From Mesostigma viride (taxonomy: Eukaryota > Streptophyta > Mesostigmatophyceae > Mesostigmatales > Mesostigmataceae): a stretch of 64,000 nt of DNA. A program made the position numbers and the translations under genes. Positions 54,787 through 63,770 of the stretch are shown piece after piece (positions within the stretch are counted from its first letter, which is position 1; each line of letters starts with the position of its first letter). The notes below the pieces were generated by a model, which was not told where the DNA came from, ran no database searches, and worked only from the letters and a program-made list of their open reading frames with translations. Location of the stretch: NCBI GenBank assembly GCA_009746045.1, contig RPFO01000050.1, forward strand, positions 1,541,050 to 1,605,049, read 5' to 3'.

Positions 54787-54837
54787 TCCACGTGCGGGGG
54801 TCGAACCCGCCCCGTAGTCGCCCTGACGCGACGTGGA
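54787..54837 (-). other. Small tRNA-like structure
   Basis: On the minus strand TCCACGT (54837-54831) can pair with ACGTGGA (54793-54787) as a seven-base acceptor-like stem. Immediately before the 3' side is a T-arm-like hairpin with GGGTTCGACCCCC (G-TTCGA loop). The 5' half holds one small hairpin (GTCGC..GCGAC) in place of D and anticodon arms. At 51 bases it is too short for a normal tRNA. Confidence 0.4.
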
Positions 54838-54953
54838 TGGGGACTTACCTGATGGGCCTGACGGGGTGGAGTTCCTGCGTGCATGCAAACGAAACGAGGT
54901 CAGTCAAACGCGAAAACAAAGAGGAGGACGGGCGGGGCTACGCCTCAGACGCC

Positions 54954-55529
54954 TCAGAAGAACCTGATGTGTTTCGGGACACCGGTCGCCCTCGCGACCA
55001 GCGCGCGGCGAGACAGAGGGGCGACCTTCTTCTTCTTTTTCTTCCGCTGGTGACTGGCGGCCGACGCGCGGGCGGGGGCACTGGAATCGCCGAAACGGAT
55101 GTGCTTGCCGCTCCACGCGGACTTGATCCGGGGGAACGTGCGGCCCGGGGCGCAGTACCCGGCGCTGGTCCTTGGCAACAGGATGCGGCGACGGTACTGG
55201 GTGCGCCCGAGCTGGGCGCAGGCCTTGCGCCACCTCGACGCCGTGGCACTCGATGCGCGCCTCTTCCTCTGCACGTCGTAGTACCTCTGATCGCCTTCCG
55301 CGAGCGCCACGAAATTGGCCTTTTTCAACTCGGGCCACCCCATCATGTACTCCGTGGCCTTGATCGCGTTATTCTGGTAATCCCTGTATTTGTCTCTCGC
55401 CTTGAGGTTTGTAATTTTCTTAAGATTGCGCCCGATGTCGTCGGCCCGCGCACCAGCTAGGTCGGACAGAAAACTGCGATAGAGGTCCTTCGCCTGCTTG
55501 GGGGTCTCCTTCCAGTTGCTCCTTCCCAT
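54954..55529 (-). CDS. Basic viral protein, 191 aa
   Basis: It starts MGRSNWKETPKQAKDLY at 55529, just after GTATATCGAAC. The N-terminal half is helical and soluble, and the C-terminal half is very basic, including HQRKKKKKKVAPLSRRAL. The composition suggests a DNA-binding or virion core protein. It lies between the tRNA-like element and the helicase, same strand. No known family. Confidence 0.55.
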   Translation of the reverse strand: MGRSNWKETPKQAKDLYRSFLSDLAGARADDIGRNLKKITNLKARDKYRDYQNNAIKATEYMMGWPELKKANFVALAEGDQRYYDVQRKRRASSATASRWRKACAQLGRTQYRRRILLPRTSAGYCAPGRTFPRIKSAWSGKHIRFGDSSAPARASAASHQRKKKKKKVAPLSRRALVARATGVPKHIRFF

Positions 55530-55570
55530 GTTCGATATACATAGCACACGAGAAAAAAAAAAGACCAGGA

Positions 55571-58099
55571 CTACTTCTTGCATTCCAGAGGCGGCCTGTT
55601 CGCGGCCCTCATCATGTTCGGCTGGTTGTGGAAGGACTTGAGGAACTCGCAGTCTATGGAGGCGTCCCGCAAGATGGCCAGCAGTCGCTCCAGGTCCGGG
55701 TTCGACCCTCTGGCCTTCGCGTCCTGGTACACGAGCTTGTCCACCGACGGGGTGCCGCCCTGCCCGCCGCCCGTCAGCACTCCCATCTGGATCTCCGCGA
55801 TGCGTTTGTACAATTGGAGGGCGGCCCTCACGTTCGGCGCGAGACTCCTCTTCCTGAGGTCCTTGGACACGTTGTCCAGTTTCAGCTGCACCATCTGTCG
55901 CATCATCTGGACCTTGTCCGCCGGTATCTTGTCGAGGACCTGGCGACTGGACGAGGAGGACCCGGGAGGCACGGCGAAGTACCGGTGCACGCGGACCTTC
56001 CACTCCGCTTTCGGCAGCGCCTTGTGAGAGCAGTGCCGCACCGCCCTAGCTATGGCCTGCTTCTCCGAGTTGGCGTTCACGAGGGGCTCCATGATGTGCA
56101 CGTCGGTCACCGCCTTGAGGTCGAGGCCTTCGTTGTACCTCCTCCGGGCCAGCACGATCTGGAGGAGCTCCCCGCGCTTGTTCGCGTCCGAGTTGAACAC
56201 CTCTCGGAAGGCCTTGAGCTGCCCCTCGGTCGTTTCGCCGTCCAGGACCGCGAAACGTTTCCGAGGAGGCAACGGACCGCCCGGGGTGAAGCGCGAGTAC
56301 CCGATGGCGGACAGCACCTTTGCCAGGTCCGCGATCCCGTGGACGTTGAAGTAGGAGTACACGTAGTGCTTGCCCCCTTTGAGGAAGATCTCCACCATTT
56401 TCTGGAACTTGGGGGAGAGAACGGGCAGTTGCCTCAGTAGCTGGTTGGAGGGCACGCTTCTGAGGGGCACGCAATTGGCTATCTTCCTGGCCTCCGCGTA
56501 CCAGTATCGCTCCCTGTCCTTCGCGGGGATGTCGCGTCTGCTTTCCTTGAACCGCGCCTTGTACAGCTCGAACTGCTTGGCGCTCATCGGGACATCGTAC
56601 TCCTCCATGGACGCGATCTCCGGGAAGGAGTTGGTGTCCCCGGTGTAGTCGACGAATGAAATCATGCCCCGGACCCGGTCGGGCGTGATGTTCGCCATGG
56701 TAAACACGGGGAAGTTGACGGGGCGTATCATGTTGACGAGCCACAGGATCTCCGCCACGGAATCGCCGGGGGTCGCCGTGAGGATGACCATGAAGAGGTT
56801 CTGGGAGGTGTCGGTGTTCTGCGTGGCCAGGAACTCCTTCAGCGCCCGGTGGTCCTCTTGCTGTCCAGGCAGCGGCTTGAACAGGTTCTGCACCTCGTCC
56901 ATGACCAAGAGCGCGTTGTTGAGCACGCTCGTGTCGAAGTTCTTCCTGGCCTTGTGGACCCCTATGGCGTGCGATAGTTGCGTGAAGGTGACGATCTCGC
57001 GATTCCACACGCGCTTCCTGAGCTCTGCCAGCACGGTCTTTGGGTCCTTCCCTTTGAATCGAGGGTAGAGGGTCGCGCACTTCGCGATCTCCTCCAGGGA
57101 GTTGTTGGTCTTGTTCTCCTTGCTCGTGGCCAGCACGAAGTTCTTCTTGGTGTCCCAGAACGCGTCCAGTGCCCCCATGGCCGTGCAGGTCTTGCCGGAC
57201 CCGGTGGAGTGCCACGCCAGGAAACCGCGCGACGGGTAGTGCGGGCTCAGAGACGCGATCTTCTTCAGGTGCAGGTTGACCACCGCCTGCTGGGGGGCCA
57301 GCTTTCTGGCTCCCATCGGCGCGTCACACCCCGCCTCGTCGGGGCGCCGCAGTTCGGGGGGCAGGAATCCCTCCACGTCTCCGTCGAAGAACCTCTTAAC
57401 GAACTGCGCGTATTGGGTGTCCCTGACGGGATGCGGCCACGCCCCCGGGGTGGGCTCGACGGCAACCGTGGTGGGAGGCTTGCTGGGATCGTACAAGACC
57501 ATTTGCCACTGACTGTAGTCCGGCGGCGCTTCTGGGGCTTTTTCGGGGGGCTTTTCCGCGGTCTTCTCCGGAGCAGCTGGAGCCTTTTCGGCGGGCTTTT
57601 CCGCGGTCTTCTCCGGAGCAGCTGGGGTGTCTGCTTTTTCGCTCAGGCGCACGAGCCGCTTCAGGGGGCGCTTGGGGGGCGCGTGGGCGGGCAGGTTGTC
57701 CACGTCCACCTCTTCCTCCTCGTCCGGGAATGCCGCCTTCTCGCTCTCCCTGACCAGCTGCCTGAGACGGCTTTGAATCCCCCCCTTCGGTTTTGTGGCG
57801 GTCTCGGGCTCTTTTTCGCTCAGGCGCACGAGCCGCTTCAGGGGGCGCTTGGGGGGCGCGTGGGCGGGCAGGTTGTCCACGTCCACCTCTTCCTCCTCGT
57901 CCGGGAACGCCGCCTTCTCGCTCTCCCTAACTAGCCGTTTCAGACGTTTCTGTATACCTCCTTTAGAGCGAACGGCGTGTTTCGACCAGACGGCGGCACG
58001 GGGAGGGTGATGTCTACCTCCTCGTCTCGGCCGTACCTTGACGAGGATCGCTGTCGAGCGTGATGGACCCGTATCATCTGTGCTTCTTAATGTACTCAC
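55571..58099 (-). CDS. D6/D11-type viral SF2 helicase
   Basis: A large open frame of 842 codons. Residues 290-305 carry HSTGSGKTCTA (Walker A), 398-405 LVMDEVQNL (DExH-like box), 439-446 ILTATPGD (motif III), and the end of the helicase core has SEKQAIARAVRHCSHKAL, the (Q)xxGRxxRxCSH motif VI shared by poxvirus NPH-I/D11 and VETF D6 and their NCLDV relatives. These act as early transcription or transcript-release helicases in the virion. Residues 47-96 and 106-155 are a tandem duplication (LVRESEKAAFPDEEEEVDVDN), and a Pro/Ala/Glu/Lys linker follows. There is no ATG in the first 199 codons (first Met codon at 57502); the frame is open back to a stop near 58135. The start is unresolved. Confidence 0.82.
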   Translation of the reverse strand: MSTLRSTDDTGPSRSTAILVKVRPRRGGRHHPPRAAVWSKHAVRSKGGIQKRLKRLVRESEKAAFPDEEEEVDVDNLPAHAPPKRPLKRLVRLSEKEPETATKPKGGIQSRLRQLVRESEKAAFPDEEEEVDVDNLPAHAPPKRPLKRLVRLSEKADTPAAPEKTAEKPAEKAPAAPEKTAEKPPEKAPEAPPDYSQWQMVLYDPSKPPTTVAVEPTPGAWPHPVRDTQYAQFVKRFFDGDVEGFLPPELRRPDEAGCDAPMGARKLAPQQAVVNLHLKKIASLSPHYPSRGFLAWHSTGSGKTCTAMGALDAFWDTKKNFVLATSKENKTNNSLEEIAKCATLYPRFKGKDPKTVLAELRKRVWNREIVTFTQLSHAIGVHKARKNFDTSVLNNALLVMDEVQNLFKPLPGQQEDHRALKEFLATQNTDTSQNLFMVILTATPGDSVAEILWLVNMIRPVNFPVFTMANITPDRVRGMISFVDYTGDTNSFPEIASMEEYDVPMSAKQFELYKARFKESRRDIPAKDRERYWYAEARKIANCVPLRSVPSNQLLRQLPVLSPKFQKMVEIFLKGGKHYVYSYFNVHGIADLAKVLSAIGYSRFTPGGPLPPRKRFAVLDGETTEGQLKAFREVFNSDANKRGELLQIVLARRRYNEGLDLKAVTDVHIMEPLVNANSEKQAIARAVRHCSHKALPKAEWKVRVHRYFAVPPGSSSSSRQVLDKIPADKVQMMRQMVQLKLDNVSKDLRKRSLAPNVRAALQLYKRIAEIQMGVLTGGGQGGTPSVDKLVYQDAKARGSNPDLERLLAILRDASIDCEFLKSFHNQPNMMRAANRPPLECKK

Positions 58100-58156
58100 A
58101 GAATAATTGTGTACGCTTAGGCCCTCCTAAAGATCCCGTCCCATGATGCAGCAGAG

Positions 58157-58480
58157 ATGTCGGAGTGGAAGGACTTGGTCGGCGCGATCGTGAAGAAGAA
58201 ATGGGACGCGGGCGTGATCCCGACCGCCGAGGTGTTCGAGGCGGGCATGACGGAGACGATGGAGCTCATGAAGCGAGCGGCGAGAGTGAAGACGTCGGAT
58301 GACGTGCGCGGCTTCTTCGAATACGTCGAGGAGCAGCTGGGCCCGATCGACAGCTACGACGGGAAAACGAGAGACAAGTTGCAAGCCGCGGGGGGGCAGA
58401 TTCTTCACATGGTCTGCCCCGACGTGCTCGAGGTTTGGAAGGACCACGGGGCGTGGGCGTGTCGTCGCATCAAGGCGTAA
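58157..58480 (+). CDS. Small helical unknown protein, 107 aa
   Basis: It starts MSEWKDLVGAIVKKKWDAG and is predicted all-helical. It is divergent from the helicase, and the 57 bases between the helicase frame and this ATG probably contain a shared promoter region. No family recognised. Confidence 0.55.
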   Translation: MSEWKDLVGAIVKKKWDAGVIPTAEVFEAGMTETMELMKRAARVKTSDDVRGFFEYVEEQLGPIDSYDGKTRDKLQAAGGQILHMVCPDVLEVWKDHGAWACRRIKA

Positions 58481-58519
58481 AGGCATGGCGCATTTATTTC
58501 TTATAATAAACTAAGAATC

Positions 58520-59112
58520 ATGGCAGGCATTGGGGGAGCGCTTAACATGCTTCGAAATGGAGTTCAAAAGGCCACAAGCTCGGTTAGATCGGCCCTACGT
58601 CCACGTACACAGGTCGCGGGCGAAGCCGCGGGGGCAGCCAAGAATACCCCGGGCAAGGGGACGCCGACCGGATACGCGGACGACCTCGCAGACGGAGTCG
58701 CGGACTCCAAGAATTTCACGGTGATGGGGACGCCAGTTGCAAACGCCGCAGGGCTGCGGCGAAGAAGAGCTCGTTGGCGGGGTCCCTCGCAAAGAACGTG
58801 GGGATGTCCGCCGTCAGCTTCGGCGTGTTCGCGGCGCTTGGAAATCTGTTCGGATCCGACAGCAGCAAGGTCGGCGCGGCCCAGGACACGTGGACGGACG
58901 ATTGGACGGGGACGCCGGAGGACGCGACCGCCGCGGGGCTCCCGGGGTTCGGGACCGCGAAAAAGCCGAAGGATGAGGACGGGTATTCGCCCCTTGTATC
59001 CGTAATCGTGTTCGTCGCGATCCTGGCCCTGATCCTGGCCGTCGCGTACTACCTGATGCGCCGGGCCGGCGTTGGCAGTCCCGCCCCCGCGCCCCCGCCC
59101 CCCCCCCACTGA
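58520..59112 (+). pseudogene. Single-pass membrane protein with one frameshift
   Basis: The ATG at 58520 starts MAGIGGALNMLRNGVQKATS. Around 58740 the frame changes by one base; the second frame continues (AKKSSLAGSLAKNVGMSAVSFGVF) and ends in a transmembrane segment (LVSVIVFVAILALILAVAYYLM) and a Pro-rich tail at 59112. The joined product is about 197 residues. The Gly-rich N-terminus and single anchor are typical of virion membrane proteins. The break is either decay or sequencing error. Confidence 0.5.
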
Positions 59113-59141
59113 TGGCGTATTCGTATGCCCCCGTGTCGTGA

Positions 59142-60120
59142 TCAGCGCACGGGACAGGCGCCCGAGGGGCAGTCCCCGGCTAGTTTCGCCTCGTCCACGT
59201 CGACGTGCACGATGCCCGCGTAGTCCACCGGGGTCAGCTTGTTGCGGTACCTCCTCATGACATCCTCGGTGACCACCTCCTGGGGGAGGTAGCTGTACCC
59301 CAGGTCCGCTGCGTTCTTGGTGGGGTCGCACCTCAGCAGGAAGGACACGCCCACGTAGAGGTCCCAGTTCTTCTGGAACCAGTCCAGGATGGCGGGGATC
59401 TCGGTGGGATCGTACGACACCGTGCACGAGACGTTCTGGTCGCACCAGTTGGACATGAGGTTCTTGTAGCGCTCGAGTTGCGCCACGGCGGATTCGGTGT
59501 TGACCTCCACCTCCTCGGTGGTGCCGTCCTTCCTCGTGACGGTCTTTTTGGTGAAGGGGACGCTGGCGTAGGTGACGGGGAAGGTCACCAGGACGGAATC
59601 CTGCTCGTAGGGCTTGTCCGCCACCTTGTAGCCGGCGTCCCTGAACCTCTGCACGAGGGGGTCGTGCTTGGAGTAGGTGATGTTGTTGAGGATGTACCTG
59701 CCCATGGGCTTGTGGACGCCCTCCGGGACCTCCCCCCACTCCCTGGTGCTCATGATCTTGGACAGCGTGCCGCTGGGCTTGATGCAGGTGACGTTCTTGG
59801 GCAGGGGCTTCCCGAGACTCTTGGCCATCTCGTAGGCCGCGGAGACGGCCACGTTCTTCATGCGGCGGTAGTCGTAGTCCTGCAGGTCGGACCTGGCCAC
59901 GATGCCGGTGAGGCCGACGCCGCACAGGTGCAGGAACTCGTTGTTGAGATGCCACGCCTCTTGTAGGATCTCGTCCCTGAGGTCGACGAGCGTCTGGCGG
60001 TAGTTCATGCGCGCGGCCAAGACGAGCGCCCTCTCGAGGCCGGACTTGTTGCCCTCGTGGAAGGCGGCCAGGTTGACCTCGGTCAAATTACAAAACGACT
60101 TGTTGGCGAGCAGGATCTCA
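59142..60120 (-). CDS. Class II (B12) ribonucleoside-triphosphate reductase, C-terminal exon
   Basis: This part holds the reductase barrel from the SEIL/EILLANKSFCNLTEVN strand through KPSGTLSKIM to the C-terminal tail GDCPSGACPVR, in which C-x4-C is the redox pair that recharges the active site. Absence of a partner small subunit gene and the tail pattern fit a monomeric adenosylcobalamin-dependent enzyme (Lactobacillus RTPR family), which makes dNTPs from NTPs. The upstream part is at 63376-63770, on the same strand, across 3255 bp. The exon starts after CGCGCAG, an acceptable acceptor. Confidence 0.85.
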
Positions 60121-60146
60121 CTGCGCGGAAAAAAAAAAGTGCGCAA

Positions 60147-60156
60147 GTGGTATACA
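60147..60156 (+). promoter_or_regulatory. TATAC motif immediately upstream of the + gene
   Basis: GTGGTATACA lies directly before the ATG at 60157, similar to the A/T motifs before other viral genes of this block. Confidence 0.35.
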
Positions 60157-60822
60157 ATGCCCCGACCGCGGAGGAGATCCGGTGCGGGATTGGTCAGGTG
60201 CGCCCACCATTCCGTACGCGCGAAAGAATTCGACACTCTTCAACTGCCTCTAGAGATCGCGAAGGTGATCGCGGAGAGAGGAGAGGCGCCGTTCTTCGAC
60301 AGGAGAACCGTGGGGGATGGGTTGGCGGGCATTAAACGCAAAAAAATCGATGAAAAGGTGGCAGATAAACAACGCGTGTCACGTGAGATCTTCGAAAATG
60401 ACCTGGAATTGACACGAGTGGACGGTCAACTCCAATTGATCCACAGACCACAACCCCCCCCCCCGCCGCCTGGCACCGCGGAGAGAGAGAGATGGGACGG
60501 TCTGGTTCGCGAGGCCGCAGCCAGATCAAGGACACTGATCCGTCGACAAGATGACCTCTTCGATCAGAAACAAATGAAGGAACAAGAATTGCGCAATATC
60601 ATCGCACAACAGGGGCGACTAGAGCGCATCGACAACGACACTCTGTTGGCCGACCACGCGGCCAGGCTTGACAGATGGGACACGGCCAGACGGCAACACG
60701 AGGCGAGGCAGGCAGCGGTTTCAAAGCGGTGCGGCGTTCGGACGCGGAGTGGGACGACGTGCCGCAACCGGTGCGCGTACGGGAGAGGACGTTGCGGGGT
60801 GCACTCGAGGAGGAGACCTTAA
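60157..60822 (+). CDS. Helical protein with C-terminal C-x9-C-x10-C-x2-H module
   Basis: The 221-residue protein starts MPRPRRRSGAGLVR. It has a long charged helical middle (a coiled-coil segment around residues 120-180), a Pro-rich stretch (QPPPPPPGT) and, at the C-terminus, RCGVRTRSGTTCRNRC with CGVH, the metal-binding module found near the N-termini of the proteins at 44049 and 48375. The module is the last 30 residues here. It sits in the reductase interruption, on the opposite strand. Its stop (TAA) overlaps the stop of the next gene by four bases. Function unknown. Confidence 0.65.
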   Translation: MPRPRRRSGAGLVRCAHHSVRAKEFDTLQLPLEIAKVIAERGEAPFFDRRTVGDGLAGIKRKKIDEKVADKQRVSREIFENDLELTRVDGQLQLIHRPQPPPPPPGTAERERWDGLVREAAARSRTLIRRQDDLFDQKQMKEQELRNIIAQQGRLERIDNDTLLADHAARLDRWDTARRQHEARQAAVSKRCGVRTRSGTTCRNRCAYGRGRCGVHSRRRP

Positions 60823-61314
60823 GCAGCCTGTGCGGCGTATCCCATGTTAAAAGTGGGTGGGGCCATCATGTTCCATGCGAGCTCTTTTCGTCCTGGCCAA
60901 AGGATCCTGTCCACGATAAATAACACGAAGAAAAGGACCACAAGGGACTGGAAGATTCCTGCATTCGCAAGCGCCCAACGCACCGCCCCCTTGTCCAGCC
61001 CGCGCTTTGCCTGATACTTCTTTAACACGCCCCACGTCAACCACGACAGCGCGGCGATGACTTGCAAAACTAGTATTCTCGTCAGCCAATTAGTGCCGAA
61101 CAAAGGCAGCATATTAGGCTTGCGCCACATACTCGCCAGCCACGCCACAAAGGCGATCACCAACACACCTTGCGCAGTGCCTAAAGAAGCCCACACACCC
61201 TTTTTCTGCCTCTGGTTCATGTCTTCCTTCCAAACCGCTCCTGAAAGCCACCCGGAGTAGAGGAGCAACTGTATTATAACACCAACCATAAAAATCTGCA
61301 GCGTATCTGGCATC
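60819..61314 (-). CDS. Multi-pass membrane protein, 164 aa
   Basis: It starts MPDTLQIFMVGVIIQ at 61314, with TATATAA 12-18 bases upstream. Four hydrophobic segments are visible (VGVIIQLLLYSGW, GVLVIAFVAWLAS, ILVLQVIAALSWLTWGV, LVVLFFVLFIVDRIL). It is tail-to-tail with the preceding + gene, sharing TTAA at the stops. It is inside the reductase interruption. Family unknown. Confidence 0.6.
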
Positions 61315-61317
61315 GCG

Positions 61318-61333
61318 TATTTGATATATAAAC
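61318..61333 (-). promoter_or_regulatory. A/T-rich promoter-like motif
   Basis: The sequence GTTTATATATCAAATA on the minus strand lies 4-19 bases upstream of the ATG at 61314. Confidence 0.5.
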
Positions 61334-61374
61334 AAGAAAGATAAAAAAAAGCATTTGTCCGGGAAAGGGAATAG

Positions 61375-63336
61375 AATCGGGGTTCTTTGAACGGAGTTTC
61401 TTCTATACGTGAATGCGGGAACAAGAGGCCGCTGGATGAGCGGCTTATAGGTCGTAGTGTTTACTCGTAGCTGTTTGGCTAGAGCTTTTGTGATTAGTAG
61501 ATGCAATATAGTGCATGGTTGAAAAATGAATTAAATAAAATGTGCGTTCCGCGCTTGGGTTGATTATACCCGGGCGGAACGGGGCGTGAGGTGCAGTGCC
61601 CCTGAAAAGAACAACCTACGCATTATTTAATACTAGCCGTGCAGATTCGGGATATTCTACCCCCGGTCTGTACGGTTAGCGTCTTACTAGCATCCACTAA
61701 ACATAAGGGTTTAATGACGTCAGTTAGCTAGGGATAAGGGAGGTTTTGCGACTAAAAGCCGCTCTGGCTGGTTTTGTCGGCCTCTTTCTTTGCTCGTTGT
61801 CGTTGCGGCGGCAGCCGCAGCTATGGGTGCTGCGGAGCAAAATCCCAAAAGCACTGGTTGCACTGGCCACTTGGCCAGTGGTGAGACTTCCAGTTGTTAA
61901 CCGGCCAGGCGTAGTTCCTCGCTCGGTTAACTAAAAGAAAAGAAAATGATTACCTCCGGTCCGCACCTTTTCCCCAGCTTGGGGTCTTTGGTGGGCCGGA
62001 TGCCGTGACAGGTGCTCAACTGTCGCTTGGTCGGCCCAGTGCGCGAGCTGGTGCTCCGTACCTGGGGATGCTTGCACCCCGGGTTGGAGCCGGATGGCTG
62101 GCACTGGCGACCCGTGTCTCGGTCCGCGGCCTGCGGCTTTTTCTTCGGAAATTGCTGCTGGCCAGCAAACTTTGCAATTGCCTTCCGCCGAGGGGGGGTG
62201 GTTGGGGCTGGGGACGGCGATGGGAAAAGCGCCTAAGCTAGAAATTTTTTCCCCACGCATAGAAACCTCGGGGGGAATGCGGTCTTGGCTGAACGGACTC
62301 TCGTTCAGCCAGGTGCCTGGGGCTGTGGCCTCGGGCATCCGGGCTGGCGGGGCCTGGGCTAGGTCCACGTTTTTTCTCGAAGCACCCCGGGTCTATGGGG
62401 AGACGGCCATAGCGGTACCGACTCGGGGCCCCGAGAGGGGTCATGATAGGCTGGCCGTGCGCAATCGCAGTGCAAATGCGCTGGGCCTTTTTGGGCCTGG
62501 CCATGCATCCACAGCCGCCGGGCACACGCCTCCCGATGTGGGGGGGCTCCCGTTTTGCGGCAGGGCGGTCACTTGTGACAACGAGCAAGGTGGAGTGCGG
62601 CTTCAAGGGAAAGCCAGGGCGGGGGTGATTGGGCAACGTACTTCATGAAGGGCCTTGAACGGCGTGCCTCCGGGCATGTCAATTAGTGTCACATGTATGC
62701 TTCCACTTATTGTTTTAATGAAGATGCTGGTTTTTGTGGGAGCTACGTGGGACATGAATCGGGGTTCTTTGAACGGAGTTTCTTCTATACGTGAATGCGG
62801 GAACAAGAGGCCGCTGGATGAGCGGCTTATAGGTCGTAGTGTTTACTCGTAGCTGTTTGGCTAGAGCTTTTGTGATTAGTAGATGCAATATAGTGCATGG
62901 TTGAAAAATGAATTAAATAAAATGTGCGTTCCGCGCTTGGGTTGATTATACCCGGGCGGAACGGGGCGTGAGGTGCAGTGCCCCTGAAAAGAACAACCTA
63001 CGCATTATTTAATACTAGCCGTGCAGATTCGGGATATTCTACCCCCGGTCTGTACGGTTAGCGTCTTACTAGCATCCACTAAACATAAGGGTTTAATGAC
63101 GTCAGTTAGCTAGGGATAAGGGAGGTTTTGCGACTAAAAGCCGCTCTGGCTGGTTTTGTCGGCCTCTTTCTTTGCTCCCCACCCACCCACCCGTGTCTTG
63201 GTTGCCTCTAGGGCAACGTACTTCATGAAGGGCCTTGAACGGCGTGCCTCCGGGCATGTCAATTAGTGTCACATGTATGCTTCCACTTATTGTTTTAATG
63301 AAGATGCTGGTTTTTGTGGGAGCTACGTGGGACATG
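61375..63336 (-). mobile_element. AB repeat element, copy 2 (inverted)
   Basis: This is the 9919-11882 element in inverted orientation: A at 63336-63211, B at 63177-62757, A again at 62756-62631, internal part and B at 61795-61375. It has the same internal deletion in the first unit and is nearly identical over 1.96 kb, with small differences such as GAGGCAACCAAGACACGG for GACAAGG in the spacer. Its presence in the reductase interruption and in a decayed host retroelement shows that both regions shared one mobile element. It lies between the viral membrane protein and the upstream exon. Confidence 0.88.
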
Positions 63337-63375
63337 AATGGGAACACAAGGGCCAGCAAGTTTAATGTGACATAC

Positions 63376-63770
63376 CAGCAAGGATTGCAGCCTTTGCACC
63401 AGGGGGCGCGGCGGCGGGCTGCCTCGAGGTTGAACATGCCGGGCTCGGAGCCGCCGGAGTCGAGCATGATGGCGAAGATCTCCTCCAGCTGCTGGCGGGT
63501 GGGCTCCTTGGTGAAGACCAGCGAGTTGTTGGACTGCTGGCGGTGGGCGTGGGCGATCCACCAGTCCTTCTTGGCGGAGGCGAACTCGCGCCACTCGACG
63601 TCGCCGTACTCGAAGAGGGCGATCTCCGCGGACCGGCGACTGCTCAACATGGTCCCTAGGTGGTTCACGATGTCCAGGATGTCCATCTTGGTGAGCAGCT
63701 GGTCCGCGCGACGGGACATGATGTGGGAGATGGCCAGCATCGCCTTGGAGACGTTGTCGTCGCCGGAGCT
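63376..63770 (-). CDS. Class II ribonucleotide reductase, upstream exon
   Basis: The exon starts after CCCCGCAG at 63771 and reads SSGDDNVSKAM, then LGTMLSSRRSAEIALFEYGD, the VVAGNVRRSAEIAL region of B12-dependent reductases, then HRQQSNNSLVF and finally GCNPC with the active-site Cys. It ends at a GTATGT donor at 63375. With the 59142-60120 exon it makes the C-terminal two thirds of the enzyme. The N-terminal part lies upstream, beyond a further intron and possibly beyond the window edge. Confidence 0.78.

Larger units (their letters stand above)
60121..63375 (-). other. 3.25-kb interruption of the reductase gene
   Basis: It starts (minus strand) GTATGT and ends GCGCAG. Both splice signals agree in phase, so it reads as a spliceosomal intron that contains two genes and an AB element. 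It separates the active-site NPC from EIL. A rearrangement or an inserted block in a broken gene is the alternative. Confidence 0.5.
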
